From the NCBI RefSeq assembly GCF_014333615.1, contig NZ_JACSCY010000018.1, positions 1 to 64,000 on the forward strand: 64,000 nucleotides of DNA, read 5' to 3'. The notes under the pieces were generated by a model, which was not told the DNA's origin, did no database searches, and saw only the letters and a list, made by a program, of their open reading frames with translations. Source of the DNA: Hymenobacter citatus. GTDB taxonomy: Bacteria > Bacteroidota > Bacteroidia > Cytophagales > Hymenobacteraceae. The position numbers and the translations under genes were made by a program. Positions 17,018 through 26,374 of the stretch are shown piece by piece (positions within the stretch are counted from its first letter, which is position 1; every line of letters begins with the position of its first letter).

Positions 17018-17140
17018 GCTGGATGCGTGCCGGTCCGACGCCGGAGGCGTCCGACCGGTTGCCGCTTGCTGACGCCCGCGCCACGTGGTCAACGCGTAAG
17101 CAGTCATCAGCACGAAGCTCGTTCGGACCGGCACGCGCCC
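17018..17140. repeat. Inverted repeat, GGTCCGACGCC family, in a 400-bp gap
   Basis: GTGCCGGTCCGACGCCGGAG near 17028 faces TTCGGACCGGCACGC near 17122, with an inner GGTCCGACGCC/GGCGTCCGACC hairpin. It is the main content of the 400-bp region between two divergent genes. The rest (17141-17345) shows no clear feature beyond the promoter space for the second M28 peptidase. Related sequences are at 26336-26374 and 42640-42765. Confidence 0.7.
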
Positions 17141-17345
17141 TCCCGCGAGTTGTACCACCACGCAACATAAGGTAGTGTGTCTCGTTTCGGGCACGGCACA
17201 AAGCTTGGCGCTCTGCAACTTGTGTGCATACGTACTGTCTTCGCGGCGGGAAGGTTATAGCTCAACGAGCCTACTGCGGAGCTGCATCGGTAGGCCAGCC
17301 CACGTTCTTTGCTTACTATTGCGAACCTCATTCTGCTCTTTCAAT

Positions 17346-19016
17346 ATGAAATTTCTCTACCCTTCCTGCCTGCTACCCGCGCTGGCCCTGCTGGCCGCCT
17401 GCAACAGCCAGCCCACTACCACCACCGGCACCGCCACTACCGAAAACACCGCCGCCGCGGGCACCGACAGCATCACGGCCGCCATCATCGGTGGCTACCT
17501 GCAAGAAGTGTCGTCGGATGAAATGCTGGGCCGCAAGCCCTTCACGCAAGGTGAGGACAAGGCCACCGCCTACCTGGCCGCGCAGTTCAAGGCGCTGGGC
17601 TTGAAGCCGGCCCCATCGGGCAGCTACTTCCAGCCCGTGCCCATGGTCGAAATCAGCGTGAAACCTGCGCCCACGGCTCAGGTGGCCGGCAACGGCAAAA
17701 AGCTGACGCTGAACTATAAGGATGATTACGTGGTGTTCAGCCAACGTGAGCAGCCCACGGTATCGGTGCAGAACTCGCCGCTGGTGTTTGCCGGCTACGG
17801 CGTGGTGGCGCCCGAGTACGGCTGGGACGACTACGCCGGCCTCGACGTGAAAGGCAAAACCGTGGTAGTGCTCGTGAACGACCCCGGTAACGCCGAAAAC
17901 GACACCACCTTTTTCAAGGGCAAGGCCATGACCTACTACGGCCGCTGGACCTACAAATACGAGGAAGCTGCCCGCCACGGCGCCGCCGGCCTGCTCATCG
18001 TGCACGACACCAAGCCGGCCGCCTACCCCTGGTCGGTGGTGCTGAGCGGGGCGGTAGGCCCCAAGCTGCGCCCCCAAACCGACGATAAAGGCGCCAGCAA
18101 GTGCGCCATCGAAGGCTGGCTGACACTGGACGCGGCCAAGCGCCTGTTCACGGCCGCTGGCCAAAACTACGACCAGCTATACACCGCCGCCAACACCAAG
18201 GGCTTTCGCGCCCGGCCGATGGGCGGGCTTACCTTCAGCACTAGCCTGCAAAACCAGCTGCGCCGCCAGACCAGCAAAAACGTGCTGGCCGTGCTGCCCG
18301 GCACCACCCGCCCCGATGAGTTCATCATCTACTCGGCCCACTGGGACCATTTTGGGGTAGGCAAAGCCATTGCCAACGACTCCATCTACAACGGCGCCGT
18401 GGACGACGGCACCGGCTTGGCCGCTCTGCTCAGCATTGCCAAGGCCTTCACCGAGGCCCCGCAGAAGCCCGCCCGCAGCATCGTGTTTCTGGCCGTAACC
18501 GGCGAGGAGCAGGGCCTGCTGGGCTCGGCCTACTACGCCCATCACCCGCCGTTTCCGCTCAGCAAAACCGTGGCCGACCTGAACATGGACATGCTCTGGC
18601 CCTTCGGCAAGATGAAGGACCTGACGGTTATCGGCTACGGCCAATCAGAGCTGGAGGAATACGCCCGCGCCGCCGCCCAGGCGCAGGGCCGCTACATCCT
18701 ACCCGACCAGCAGCCCGAAACCGGCATGTTCTACCGCTCCGACCACTTCAGCTTTGCCCATGTAGGTGTGCCCTCGCTCTACGCCAGTGGTGGCTACGAA
18801 AGCCGCGCCCACGGCAAAGACTACATCGCCCAAAAACGCCAGGAGTACACCACCAACTACTACCACAAGCCCGCCGACCAGTTCGACCCCAACTGGGACT
18901 TGTCCGGCATCGCCCAGGACGCGCAGCTGTATTTTGAGGTAGGCAAGAAACTCGCCAGCGAAACCACGTTCCCGCAATGGAAAGAGGGGTCGGAGTTTAA
19001 AGCAGTAAAGCGGTAG
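17346..19016 (+). CDS. M28 family metallopeptidase, lipoprotein
   Basis: Exported zinc peptidase of 556 residues. The lipoprotein signal (LALLAAC, Cys19) fixes the ATG at 17346. A Thr-rich linker is followed by an M28 core interrupted by a PA-like insert. All five metal-site blocks are intact: SAHWDHFG, NGAVDDGTG, TGEEQGLLGS, DLNMDM and YRSDHFSF. It is a paralogue of the peptidase at 12238, which differs at the last ligand. It is probably anchored in the outer membrane and takes part in peptide nutrition. Monocistronic, with a long hairpin repeat just downstream. Confidence 0.92.
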   Translation: MKFLYPSCLLPALALLAACNSQPTTTTGTATTENTAAAGTDSITAAIIGGYLQEVSSDEMLGRKPFTQGEDKATAYLAAQFKALGLKPAPSGSYFQPVPMVEISVKPAPTAQVAGNGKKLTLNYKDDYVVFSQREQPTVSVQNSPLVFAGYGVVAPEYGWDDYAGLDVKGKTVVVLVNDPGNAENDTTFFKGKAMTYYGRWTYKYEEAARHGAAGLLIVHDTKPAAYPWSVVLSGAVGPKLRPQTDDKGASKCAIEGWLTLDAAKRLFTAAGQNYDQLYTAANTKGFRARPMGGLTFSTSLQNQLRRQTSKNVLAVLPGTTRPDEFIIYSAHWDHFGVGKAIANDSIYNGAVDDGTGLAALLSIAKAFTEAPQKPARSIVFLAVTGEEQGLLGSAYYAHHPPFPLSKTVADLNMDMLWPFGKMKDLTVIGYGQSELEEYARAAAQAQGRYILPDQQPETGMFYRSDHFSFAHVGVPSLYASGGYESRAHGKDYIAQKRQEYTTNYYHKPADQFDPNWDLSGIAQDAQLYFEVGKKLASETTFPQWKEGSEFKAVKR

Positions 19017-19023
19017 GGTGCAG

Positions 19024-19172
19024 TAATGGCGCGGGGCTGTGCCCCGTGCCGACTATGCGTAGGCCTCTGGCCTACCCGTCAGAACGACTTACCCGAACGT
19101 CCCTGATGGCGCGGACAATAGTAGGCCAGAGGCCTGCGCATAATCGGCACGGGGCATAGCCCCGCGCTATCA
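19024..19172. repeat. Long inverted repeat, GCGCGGGGC-TGTGCCCCG family
   Basis: Arms of about 50 bp (ATGGCGCGGGGCTGTGCCCC at 19026, matched by GGCACGGGGCATAGCCCCGC ending near 19167) enclose about 45 nt. Within each arm lies a small hairpin. It sits between the peptidase stop and the AT-rich gene. Confidence 0.8.
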
Positions 19173-19209
19173 TCGGACATTATAGATTTTAATAAATAAA
19201 TTCCTGCGA

Positions 19210-19785
19210 ATGTAAAGAATCTATGTAACCTATATTCTTTACATACTCATAGGGGCTAGTTTAGCTTCATGTAAACTAATAAATGCCCCTTTTTATTTAT
19301 CCTGTTACGACAATGCAAAAGTATCAACCAAACCTATCCATGAGGCTTTTGCCGTGCTTTGGGAAAATTATTCTGAGAACAGGGTAGACTTCACGACAAT
19401 GCTATCAATTGCACGTGCTAATCCAGAAATTATAAAGAATGGAAAGTACTTATCGTCTTTAGGGAATGATGTAGATGAACAGACCAAAAGGCAGGTAGAA
19501 AAGGAATACTTTGTGAATCAAGCTGCGAATCCACACATCACGTATTACTGGCACTTCAAAAGCCGTGATCAAACAAGAATTTATTCTGTAATGTCTATGA
19601 CTTGTTCACTTGATACTATTTCCAGTAATAAAAAAGAAGTGATAAATGCCTGCTCCTTTTGTCTAGCGGGTGTTCTGTATCTGCCAGTCAATATGAATTC
19701 TAGATGGAAAACTTTTTTTGATATGAAACCAGCAGAACGAAGAGAGAATAGAATGTTTAAAAAGGATATAATAGATAATCTTTAA
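19210..19785 (+). pseudogene. AT-rich lipoprotein gene with a stop at codon 2
   Basis: An unrecognised protein in a short region much richer in A and T than its neighbours. From the ATG at 19210 the next codon is TAA (19213). After that the frame is open for 190 codons to 19785 and begins with a convincing lipoprotein signal (hydrophobic stretch ending SLASC, then KLINAPFYLS). An ancestral ATG-AAA-AGA start changed to ATG-TAA-AGA would explain this. Without it the first usual start is the GTG at 19354, giving a 143-residue protein without a signal. A perfect 10-bp inverted repeat (TGTAAAGAAT / ATTCTTTACA, 19211-19243) covers the start. It is either a decayed acquired gene or one with an unusual start. 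Confidence 0.6.
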
Positions 19786-19838
19786 TAATTACGCCCTCGC
19801 TCAGCACAGTCGAGCGAAAGCGTAGACAATTCACAACC

Positions 19839-21383
19839 TCACTTCATCGCCCGAAACTTCCGCTGCATAATCTCCTGCACGGGCACGTTTTCAATCTTAC
19901 TTTCTAGCCAGGAAATAATATCCAAATACAGGAAGGGCCGGCGTTCCAGCGGGTTCACGGCAATGGCGATGAGCTGGTTTTTGAGGTTGGTGAACGCGCC
20001 TTTTAGCTCGCCGGGTGTGAGGTCGCCTACGGTGCGCAGGAAGCGGAAGATGGCTACCTGCATCTGCTGCTGCTCGTTCATCTTGCCCAGGAAACGGTAC
20101 ACCGACTTGATCTGGTAGTCTAGGGCCTCGTCCTGGCCGGCTTCGTAGTGGGCTATCAGGTTCAGGATGCGGGCAAAGCACTGGATATCCTCGCGCAGGC
20201 TCACTTCTTTGAACTGAATGATTTTGGTGAGGTACTCGATGGCCTTCTCGTTGTCGCCGCTGCCGAAGTAGAGGCTGGCAATCTTGTAGTAGAATACCAG
20301 CCGGCGGTGCACGTCGAGTTGGAGACGGTACTCTTCTAGCTGCCCCAGCAAGCCTGGAATCAGTTCCAATCCTTCGGTGAAGCGTCCTTCCAGAAAGTGC
20401 AGGTTGATTTCGTTGGTGGCGATGTACTGAAACAGCAGCGACTCAATGTTGGGGGTAGAGCGGCGGTTGGGGTCGTTGGCAAACGCCTTCAGGGTAGCCA
20501 GCACCTCCCGGAAGCGGCTATAGTATAAGGTATTGAATAGATACGCCAACAGATTATGCAAGCCCTTGATATAGAGCATGGTCTGCTGGTTTTTCATGTC
20601 CGGCGTCTGCTCAAACAGCTCCACCCACTTGTGGGCGTAGCGGTAGCCGGCCGTGAAGTCCTGCACAATGGTGTAGTACCACACGTGCGCCTGGTAGTAG
20701 TACAGCTGCTCAAAAAAGCCGCTTTGCTGCACGTTGGTAGGCGGGAGGGTAGCCCGGAAAAACGCCGTTACCTGCTCGTAGTCCTGCTGGTTGCGGGCGT
20801 GGCCGGTTTTCAGGTAGAGCCCATACATCTGCAAGGCCGCGTTCGACAGCGCGTGTAGCTGGCTCACCTGCCCCGCCGTGCCCGCCGACTCGCTCGCCAG
20901 CTCCTCGGCCCTACCCTCCAGGCTGCGCGTAATGAACTGGGATTCAATCAGCTTCTCGAAATCCAGGGCCAGCAGGGCAATGTGCGAAAGCTGCTGCTGG
21001 GTGGCCGTGTTCTTCACCTTGTCCAGCATTTTCAGGCTTTGCTGGTAGAAGCCCTTGTTGTAGAGCACGCGGGCGTAGCCCAGCTGCTCGTGCAGCTGAA
21101 TATCCACGTTTTGGCCGGCGTGATAAAGGCGCAAATCAGACAATAATTGCCGGTAAAGATTGGCCTTGAGGTTGGCGAGCTGGGCCTTTTTGATGGCCGG
21201 CGCCAGCGCCAGAATGCGTTCTTCGTCGTAGTGCGGGAGCTGGTCGAGGGCGTCGAAAAGCTGTAGGAACTTTAGTTCTTCGGTCGCGCCGGGCCGGTCG
21301 GCCGACAGGCGGAAATGGCGTTTTTCGGAACGGGTCAGCGACTTGATGAGCTGAAATACCGATTCGCCTGCTTCGTTTGGCAT
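19839..21383 (-). CDS. Conserved TPR-like helical repeat protein of unknown function
   Basis: Cytoplasmic protein of 514 residues, built almost wholly of paired amphipathic helices of the TPR type (for example YNKGFYQQSLKMLDKVKN and GDNEKAIEYLTKIIQFKE). The N-terminus (ESVFQLIKSLTRSEKRHFRL) and C-terminus (IMQRKFRAMK) resemble a protein I have seen conserved across Bacteroidota without an assigned role. There is no signal peptide, membrane segment or enzymatic motif. It is transcribed away from the leu operon, from a shared 155-bp region. I do not know its function. Confidence 0.8.
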   Translation of the reverse strand: MPNEAGESVFQLIKSLTRSEKRHFRLSADRPGATEELKFLQLFDALDQLPHYDEERILALAPAIKKAQLANLKANLYRQLLSDLRLYHAGQNVDIQLHEQLGYARVLYNKGFYQQSLKMLDKVKNTATQQQLSHIALLALDFEKLIESQFITRSLEGRAEELASESAGTAGQVSQLHALSNAALQMYGLYLKTGHARNQQDYEQVTAFFRATLPPTNVQQSGFFEQLYYYQAHVWYYTIVQDFTAGYRYAHKWVELFEQTPDMKNQQTMLYIKGLHNLLAYLFNTLYYSRFREVLATLKAFANDPNRRSTPNIESLLFQYIATNEINLHFLEGRFTEGLELIPGLLGQLEEYRLQLDVHRRLVFYYKIASLYFGSGDNEKAIEYLTKIIQFKEVSLREDIQCFARILNLIAHYEAGQDEALDYQIKSVYRFLGKMNEQQQMQVAIFRFLRTVGDLTPGELKGAFTNLKNQLIAIAVNPLERRPFLYLDIISWLESKIENVPVQEIMQRKFRAMK

Positions 21384-21538
21384 TGTAAGAATGCGGAAGG
21401 TAATAGTATGGTAATCAAATGTTTTTGGAAATGTTCAAGGCATTAGAAATAGTAACAATTTCGAAAGCCTTTTTCCAAAGCCCGACATTCTCGCCGTAGT
21501 TAGTAAACTGAAATCTGCTTACAATTTTCGCATCTACT

Positions 21539-22705
21539 ATGGGAGCGCACAACATCCAGATATTTGATACCACGCTGCGCGACGGCGAGCAAGTGCCGGG
21601 CTGCAAGCTAAACAAGGAAGAGAAACTTGTGATTGCCCGGCAGCTGGAACTACTCGGCGTGGATGTGATTGAGGCGGGTTTTCCGGTGTCGAGCCCCGGC
21701 GACTTTGCCGCCGTGGAGGCCATTGCCGCCCAAACCCGCACTGCTACCGTGTGCGGCCTCACCCGCGCTGTGGAAAACGATATTCGCGTGGCCGCCGATG
21801 CCCTGCGCAACGCCCGCTACCCCCGCATCCATACCGGCATTGGCACTTCTGAGCTGCACGTGCTGCACAAGCTGCGCACCACGCAGGAAGACGTAGTGCA
21901 ACGCGCCGTGGCCGCCGTGAAGCTGGCCAAATCCTTCGTGGAAGACGTGGAGTTCTACGCCGAAGACGCCGGCCGCACCGACAACGAATTCCTGGCCCGC
22001 GTGTGCGAGGCCGTGATTAAGGCCGGCGCCACCGTCCTCAACATCCCCGACACCACCGGCTACTGCCTACCCTCCGAGTACGGCGCCAAGATCAAGTATC
22101 TGGCTGATAACGTGCGCGGTATCGAAAACGTGACGCTCTCTACCCACTGCCACAACGACTTGGGCATGGCTACCGCCAACTCCATTGCGGGCGTTATCCA
22201 CGGTGCCCGGCAGATTGAGTGCACCATCAACGGGGTAGGGGAGCGGGCCGGCAACACGGCCCTGGAAGAAGTGGTGATGGTACTGCGCCAGCACGGCGAC
22301 CTGGGCCTGACCACCGGCGTAAACACCAAGCTGCTCACCGAAACCTCGGCCCTGGTATCGCACTTGATGCAGATGCCGGTGCAGGCCAACAAGGCCATTG
22401 TGGGCGCCAACGCCTTTGCGCATAGCAGCGGCATTCACCAAGACGGTGTGATTAAGCACCGCGCTACCTACGAAATCATCGACCCGCAGGAGGTAGGCGC
22501 CCCCGATTCGGCCATTGTGCTCACGGCCCGCTCGGGCCGGGCCGCGCTGGCTTACCGTTTGCAGAAGCTCGGTTACGCCTTCGGCGGCCAGTCGCTCAAC
22601 AAAGCCTACGCCTCGTTCCTGGTGCTGGCCGACTGCCAAAAAGAAGTGCAGGACCACGATTTGCACGCGCTGGTAGAGCAGGAGAAGTTGGTGGCCGTTG
22701 AGTAG
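21539..22705 (+). CDS. leuA: 2-isopropylmalate synthase, short form
   Basis: Condenses acetyl-CoA with 2-oxoisovalerate, the first step of leucine synthesis. The 388-residue TIM-barrel shows FDTTLRDGEQVPG at the N-terminus, the metal motif STHCHNDLG and the conserved NGVGERAGNTALEE. The LeuA C-terminal allosteric domain, which makes the usual enzyme about 500 residues, is absent, so classical leucine feedback through that domain is not expected. Homocitrate synthase and related enzymes share this barrel, but leuCDB directly downstream settles the assignment. Confidence 0.9.
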   Translation: MGAHNIQIFDTTLRDGEQVPGCKLNKEEKLVIARQLELLGVDVIEAGFPVSSPGDFAAVEAIAAQTRTATVCGLTRAVENDIRVAADALRNARYPRIHTGIGTSELHVLHKLRTTQEDVVQRAVAAVKLAKSFVEDVEFYAEDAGRTDNEFLARVCEAVIKAGATVLNIPDTTGYCLPSEYGAKIKYLADNVRGIENVTLSTHCHNDLGMATANSIAGVIHGARQIECTINGVGERAGNTALEEVVMVLRQHGDLGLTTGVNTKLLTETSALVSHLMQMPVQANKAIVGANAFAHSSGIHQDGVIKHRATYEIIDPQEVGAPDSAIVLTARSGRAALAYRLQKLGYAFGGQSLNKAYASFLVLADCQKEVQDHDLHALVEQEKLVAVE

Positions 22706-22747
22706 AGTTTTTGAAGTGAAGTAAGAAATAAAGCAGAGCAAAGCAGC

Positions 22748-22842
22748 CCGTCATGCTGAGCTTGTCGAAGCATCTCGCGTGCTGATGTTGAATACTATCT
22801 TTCATCAGCACGCGAGATGCTTCGACAGGCTCAGCATGACGG
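22748..22842. repeat. Type-I inverted repeat in the leuA-leuC spacer
   Basis: Arms of about 40 bp, from CCGTCATGCTGAGCTTGTCG (22748) to TCGACAGGCTCAGCATGACG (ending 22842), carry one mismatch and enclose about 15 nt. It sits inside the leu operon. Further full copies are at 37819 and 43523, and partial or hybrid copies at 1, 29050 and 62494. Confidence 0.85.
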
Positions 22843-22869
22843 TCTAAAAGTCAGATTCCACCCCACCCC

Positions 22870-24276
22870 ATGCCCAAGTCCTTATTTGATAAAATCTGGG
22901 AGGCCCACGTTGTCAAGACCGTGGGCGATTTGTCGGTGTTTTACATCGACCGTCACCTGATTCACGAAGTAACCAGCCCGCAGGCTTTCGACGAAATCGA
23001 GGCGCGCGGGCTGCCACTTTTCCGGCAGCAGCAGATCATCGCCACCGCCGACCACAACGTGCCTACCCTCAACCAGCACCTGCCCATTCAGGAGCCCCTC
23101 AGCCGCTCGCAGGTGGATAAGCTGACCGAAAACTGCGCTAAGTATGGCGTGGAGCTATACGGCCTGGGCCACGAGCGCCAGGGCATCGTGCACGTCATCG
23201 GGCCGGAGCTGGGCCTCACGCAGCCAGGCATGACCATCGTGTGCGGCGACAGCCATACCTCCACCCACGGCGCGTTTGGCGCTATTGCCTTTGGCATTGG
23301 TACCAGCCAGGTGGCGCAGGTGATGGCCTCGCAGTGCCTGCTCATCGACCGGCCCAAGCGCATGCGTATCTCCGTGGACGGCGACCTGCGGCCCGGGGTA
23401 GGCGCCAAAGACCTGATTCTCTACGTGATTGCGCAGCTGGGTACCGGCGGCGGCACGGGCTACTTTGTGGAGTATGCCGGCAGCGCCGTGCGCAGCCTGA
23501 GCATGGAAGGCCGCATGACGGTCTGCAACATGAGCATCGAAATGGGCGCCCGCGGCGGCATGATTGCCCCCGACCAAACCACCTTCGACTACCTGCAAGG
23601 CCGCCCCTACGCGCCCCAGGGCGAGCAGTGGGAGCAGGCCGTGGCCTACTGGCAAACGCTCTACTCCGAGGAAGGGGCCGAGTTTGAAGCCGAGCACCAC
23701 TTCGACGCCGCCCACATCACGCCCATGATTACCTACGGCACCAACCCCGGCATGGGCATCCCGCTGGGCGGCACCATTCCGCTGGACGTGGTGCCGAGCG
23801 AGGCCGCCGGTTTTAGCAAGTCGCTGGAGTACATGGGCCTGACGCCGGGCGAGTCGCTGCTGGGCAAACCCATTGACTACGTGTTTATTGGGAGCTGCAC
23901 CAACTCCCGCATCGAGGACTTACGCACCGTGGCGGCCTACGTACAGGGTAAGCACAAGGCACCTCACGTGGAGGCCATCATCGTGCCCGGCTCCAAGCAG
24001 GTAGAAAAGCAAGCCAAGGAAGAAGGTTTGGATAGAATCCTAGCCGACGCCGGCTTCACCCTGCGCGAGCCAGGATGCAGCGCCTGCCTGGCCATGAACG
24101 AGGACAAGATTCCAGCTGGCGCCTACTGCGTGTCTACCTCCAACCGCAACTTTGAAGGCCGCCAGGGCCCCGGCGCCCGCACGCTGCTGGCCTCGCCGCT
24201 GGTAGCGGCTATTGCGGCGGTGGAAGGCAAAATCAGCGCCGTGCCTGCATACAATGAGCTAGAGCTAGCAGGCTAG
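22870..24276 (+). CDS. leuC: 3-isopropylmalate dehydratase large subunit
   Basis: The large, [4Fe-4S]-bearing subunit of isopropylmalate isomerase, 468 residues (family about 465-470). The cluster ligands are in IGSCTNSRIEDL and PGCSACLAMN, and the active-site motif CGDSHTSTHGAFGA is clear. It works with LeuD, encoded downstream after a repeat-rich spacer of about 270 bp. Second gene of the leu operon. Confidence 0.97.
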   Translation: MPKSLFDKIWEAHVVKTVGDLSVFYIDRHLIHEVTSPQAFDEIEARGLPLFRQQQIIATADHNVPTLNQHLPIQEPLSRSQVDKLTENCAKYGVELYGLGHERQGIVHVIGPELGLTQPGMTIVCGDSHTSTHGAFGAIAFGIGTSQVAQVMASQCLLIDRPKRMRISVDGDLRPGVGAKDLILYVIAQLGTGGGTGYFVEYAGSAVRSLSMEGRMTVCNMSIEMGARGGMIAPDQTTFDYLQGRPYAPQGEQWEQAVAYWQTLYSEEGAEFEAEHHFDAAHITPMITYGTNPGMGIPLGGTIPLDVVPSEAAGFSKSLEYMGLTPGESLLGKPIDYVFIGSCTNSRIEDLRTVAAYVQGKHKAPHVEAIIVPGSKQVEKQAKEEGLDRILADAGFTLREPGCSACLAMNEDKIPAGAYCVSTSNRNFEGRQGPGARTLLASPLVAAIAAVEGKISAVPAYNELELAG

Positions 24277-24283
24277 AAGCTAG

Positions 24284-24540
24284 TTCCCCTCCTTTTTTAA
24301 GGAGGGGTGCCCGAAGGGCGGGGTGGTAAAAATCGTTGAACGATTTACTGCTAATCACCCCTACCTCGTTTATCGTCAGCAACTAAACAACATCAGCAAC
24401 GAGTCAACCACCCCAGTTTTCGCTACGCGAAAACATCCCCTCCTCATCTGAGGAGGGGAGCTAAAAAACTAAAAACTAGTCCCCCCTCTCCCTGAGGAGA
24501 GGGGGCTAGGGGGTGAGGCGAATCGTTGCACGACTTCATA
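24284..24540. repeat. Cluster of GGAGGGG hairpin repeats in the leuC-leuD spacer
   Basis: The 266-bp spacer holds three hairpins: CCCCTCC-TTTTTTAA-GGAGGGG at 24287, CCCCTCCTCATCTGAGGAGGGG at about 24437-24458, and CCCCCTCTCC-CTGA-GGAGAGGGGG at about 24482-24506. The words GGGCGGGGTGGT and AACCACCCC form an outer inverted pair. A related CCCTCC-T(n)-GGAGGG copy is at 62406. The spacer interrupts an operon whose genes act together. Confidence 0.75.
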
Positions 24541-24542
24541 TC

Positions 24543-25139
24543 ATGGAAAAATTCCAGATCCTACGTTCCACCGCGGTGCCCCTACCCAACGAAAACGTAG
24601 ACACCGACCAGATCATACCAGCACGCTTTCTGAAAGCCACCACCCGCGAGGGCTTCGGTGAAAACCTATTTCGCGACTGGCGCTACGCGGCCGATGGTCA
24701 GCCCAAGCCCGACTTCGTACTCAACAACCCGCGCTTTTCTGGCCGGATTTTGGTGGCAGGTCAGAACTTTGGGTGTGGTTCCAGCCGGGAGCACGCCGCC
24801 TGGGCCATTTTTGATGCGGGCTTTAAGGTGGTTGTTTCCAGCTACTTTGCTGATATTTTTCGGGGCAACGCGCTGAACAATGGGTTGCTACCCCTGCAAG
24901 TATCGGAGGAGGTGCTGCAACGCCTGCTGGCGCAGATAGAGCAGGACCCGCAGACCGAGTTGGTGGTAGATCTGCCCGCGCAGACCCTGAGCGTGCCCGT
25001 GTGGGAAGAAAGCATTCCGTTTGCCATCGACGCCTACAAAAAAGAGTGCCTGCTGAACGGGTACGACGACATTGATTTCTTAGTAAGCCAAAAAGAGGCC
25101 ATTGCGGCCTATGAAACCTCCCGACCATGGACGTATTAA
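24543..25139 (+). CDS. leuD: 3-isopropylmalate dehydratase small subunit
   Basis: Partner of LeuC, 198 residues. It shows NENVDTDQIIPARFL near the N-terminus and NFGCGSSREHAAWA, the swivel-domain hallmark. The ATG at 24543 gives the normal LeuD N-terminus (MEKFQILRSTAVPLP); the longer reading frame adds ten residues with no similarity. Its last 13 bases overlap the start of leuB, implying coupled translation. Confidence 0.96.
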   Translation: MEKFQILRSTAVPLPNENVDTDQIIPARFLKATTREGFGENLFRDWRYAADGQPKPDFVLNNPRFSGRILVAGQNFGCGSSREHAAWAIFDAGFKVVVSSYFADIFRGNALNNGLLPLQVSEEVLQRLLAQIEQDPQTELVVDLPAQTLSVPVWEESIPFAIDAYKKECLLNGYDDIDFLVSQKEAIAAYETSRPWTY

Positions 25140-26251
25140 AGAAGAAAATAGCCGTGCTGGCCGGTGATGGTATCGGGCCGGAAGTGTGCCGCGAGGCCAT
25201 CAAGGTGCTGGAAGCTGTAGCCGAGCGCTTCGGCCATCAGTTCACCTTCGATCAGCAGCTGATGGGCGCCTGCGCCATCGACGCCACCGGCGACCCGCTG
25301 CCCCAGCAAACCCTGGATGCCTGCTTCGCGGCCGATGCCGTGCTGCTGGGCGCCATCGGCGACCCGAAATACGACAACGACCCCTCGGCCAAAGTGCGCC
25401 CCGAACAGGGCCTGCTGCGCCTGCGCAAGTCGCTGGGCCTGTACGCCAACATCCGCCCCGTAACGGCCTACGACGCCCTGCTGGCGCACTCACCCCTAAA
25501 GCCGGAGCGCATCAGCGGCACCGATATGCTGATTTTCCGGGAGCTGACCGGCGGTATCTATTTCGGCGACAAGGGCCGTACCGACGACGGCCAGGGCGCC
25601 TACGACCACTGCACGTACTCCCGCGAGGAGATTGAGCGCATTGCCCACCGCGCCTTCCAGGCCGCCGAAACGCGCCGCCGCAAGCTCACGCTGGTCGACA
25701 AGGCCAATGTGCTGGAAACCTCGCGCTTGTGGCGCGAAGTGGTGCAGCAGATTGCCCCGCAGTACCCCGAGGTGCGCGTCGACTACCTGTTCGTCGACAA
25801 CGCCGCTATGCAGGTGATTCTGAACCCCAAGCAGTTCGATGTGATTCTGACCGAGAACATGTTCGGCGACATCATCTCCGACGAAGCTTCCGTGATTGCC
25901 GGTTCGCTGGGTCTGCTACCCTCCGCTTCGGTGGGCGACCAGGTGGCCCTGTTCGAGCCTATTCACGGGTCCTACCCCCAGGCCAAGGGTAGGGGCATTG
26001 CCAACCCCATTGCCACGATTCTGTCGGGTGCGATGCTGCTAGAACACTTCGGGTTGCAGGAAGAAGCCGACGCGGTGAAAGCCGCCGTACAAGCCGCCCT
26101 CGACAGCAACATCCTGACGCCGGAGCTGAATGCCCTTACACCGTGCAGCACCGAGCAGGTAGGCAACTTTATTGCCTACCAGGTAGCCGGTGGTATTGAC
26201 TGCCAGATGTATAAGGAAAACATTGCTGTGGGCATGAGTACCATTATCTAA
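25127..26251 (+). CDS. leuB: 3-isopropylmalate dehydrogenase
   Basis: NAD-dependent oxidative decarboxylase, the third reaction of leucine synthesis, 374 residues. The blocks AGDGIGPEV, LLGAIGDPKYD and TENMFGDIISDEAS (metal-site Asp residues) mark the isopropylmalate/isocitrate dehydrogenase family, and the operon fixes it as LeuB. The start overlaps leuD by 13 bases. A strong terminator follows 29 bp after the stop. Confidence 0.96.
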   Translation: MDVLKKKIAVLAGDGIGPEVCREAIKVLEAVAERFGHQFTFDQQLMGACAIDATGDPLPQQTLDACFAADAVLLGAIGDPKYDNDPSAKVRPEQGLLRLRKSLGLYANIRPVTAYDALLAHSPLKPERISGTDMLIFRELTGGIYFGDKGRTDDGQGAYDHCTYSREEIERIAHRAFQAAETRRRKLTLVDKANVLETSRLWREVVQQIAPQYPEVRVDYLFVDNAAMQVILNPKQFDVILTENMFGDIISDEASVIAGSLGLLPSASVGDQVALFEPIHGSYPQAKGRGIANPIATILSGAMLLEHFGLQEEADAVKAAVQAALDSNILTPELNALTPCSTEQVGNFIAYQVAGGIDCQMYKENIAVGMSTII

Positions 26252-26280
26252 CGTCGCTCACGCCCTATTGCAGTTGATGA

Positions 26281-26316
26281 AAGTCCGCCGGCCCGCTGCC
26301 GGCGGACTTTTGGTTT
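26281..26316 (+). terminator. Intrinsic terminator of the leu operon
   Basis: A perfect 12-bp stem (AAGTCCGCCGGC / GCCGGCGGACTT) with a 5-nt loop is followed by TTGGTTT. It marks the end of leuA-leuC-leuD-leuB. Confidence 0.85.
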
Positions 26317-26335
26317 ATCAGGGGTAGGGCAACTC

Positions 26336-26374
26336 GCCCGCCGGTCGGACGCCGGAGGCGTCGGACCGGCGGGC
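26336..26374. repeat. Palindrome of the GGTCCGACGCC family
   Basis: GCCCGCCGGTCGGACGCC and GGCGTCGGACCGGCGGGC form 18-bp arms with one mismatch around a 3-4-nt loop. It is a compact member of the family seen at 17018 and 42640. Between it and the EamA gene (26375-26511) I see no further feature. Confidence 0.8.

Noticed and set aside
24284..24540. Insertion sequence or gene in the leuC-leuD gap
   Set aside because: Only hairpin repeats are present; no transposase or open frame with coding character.
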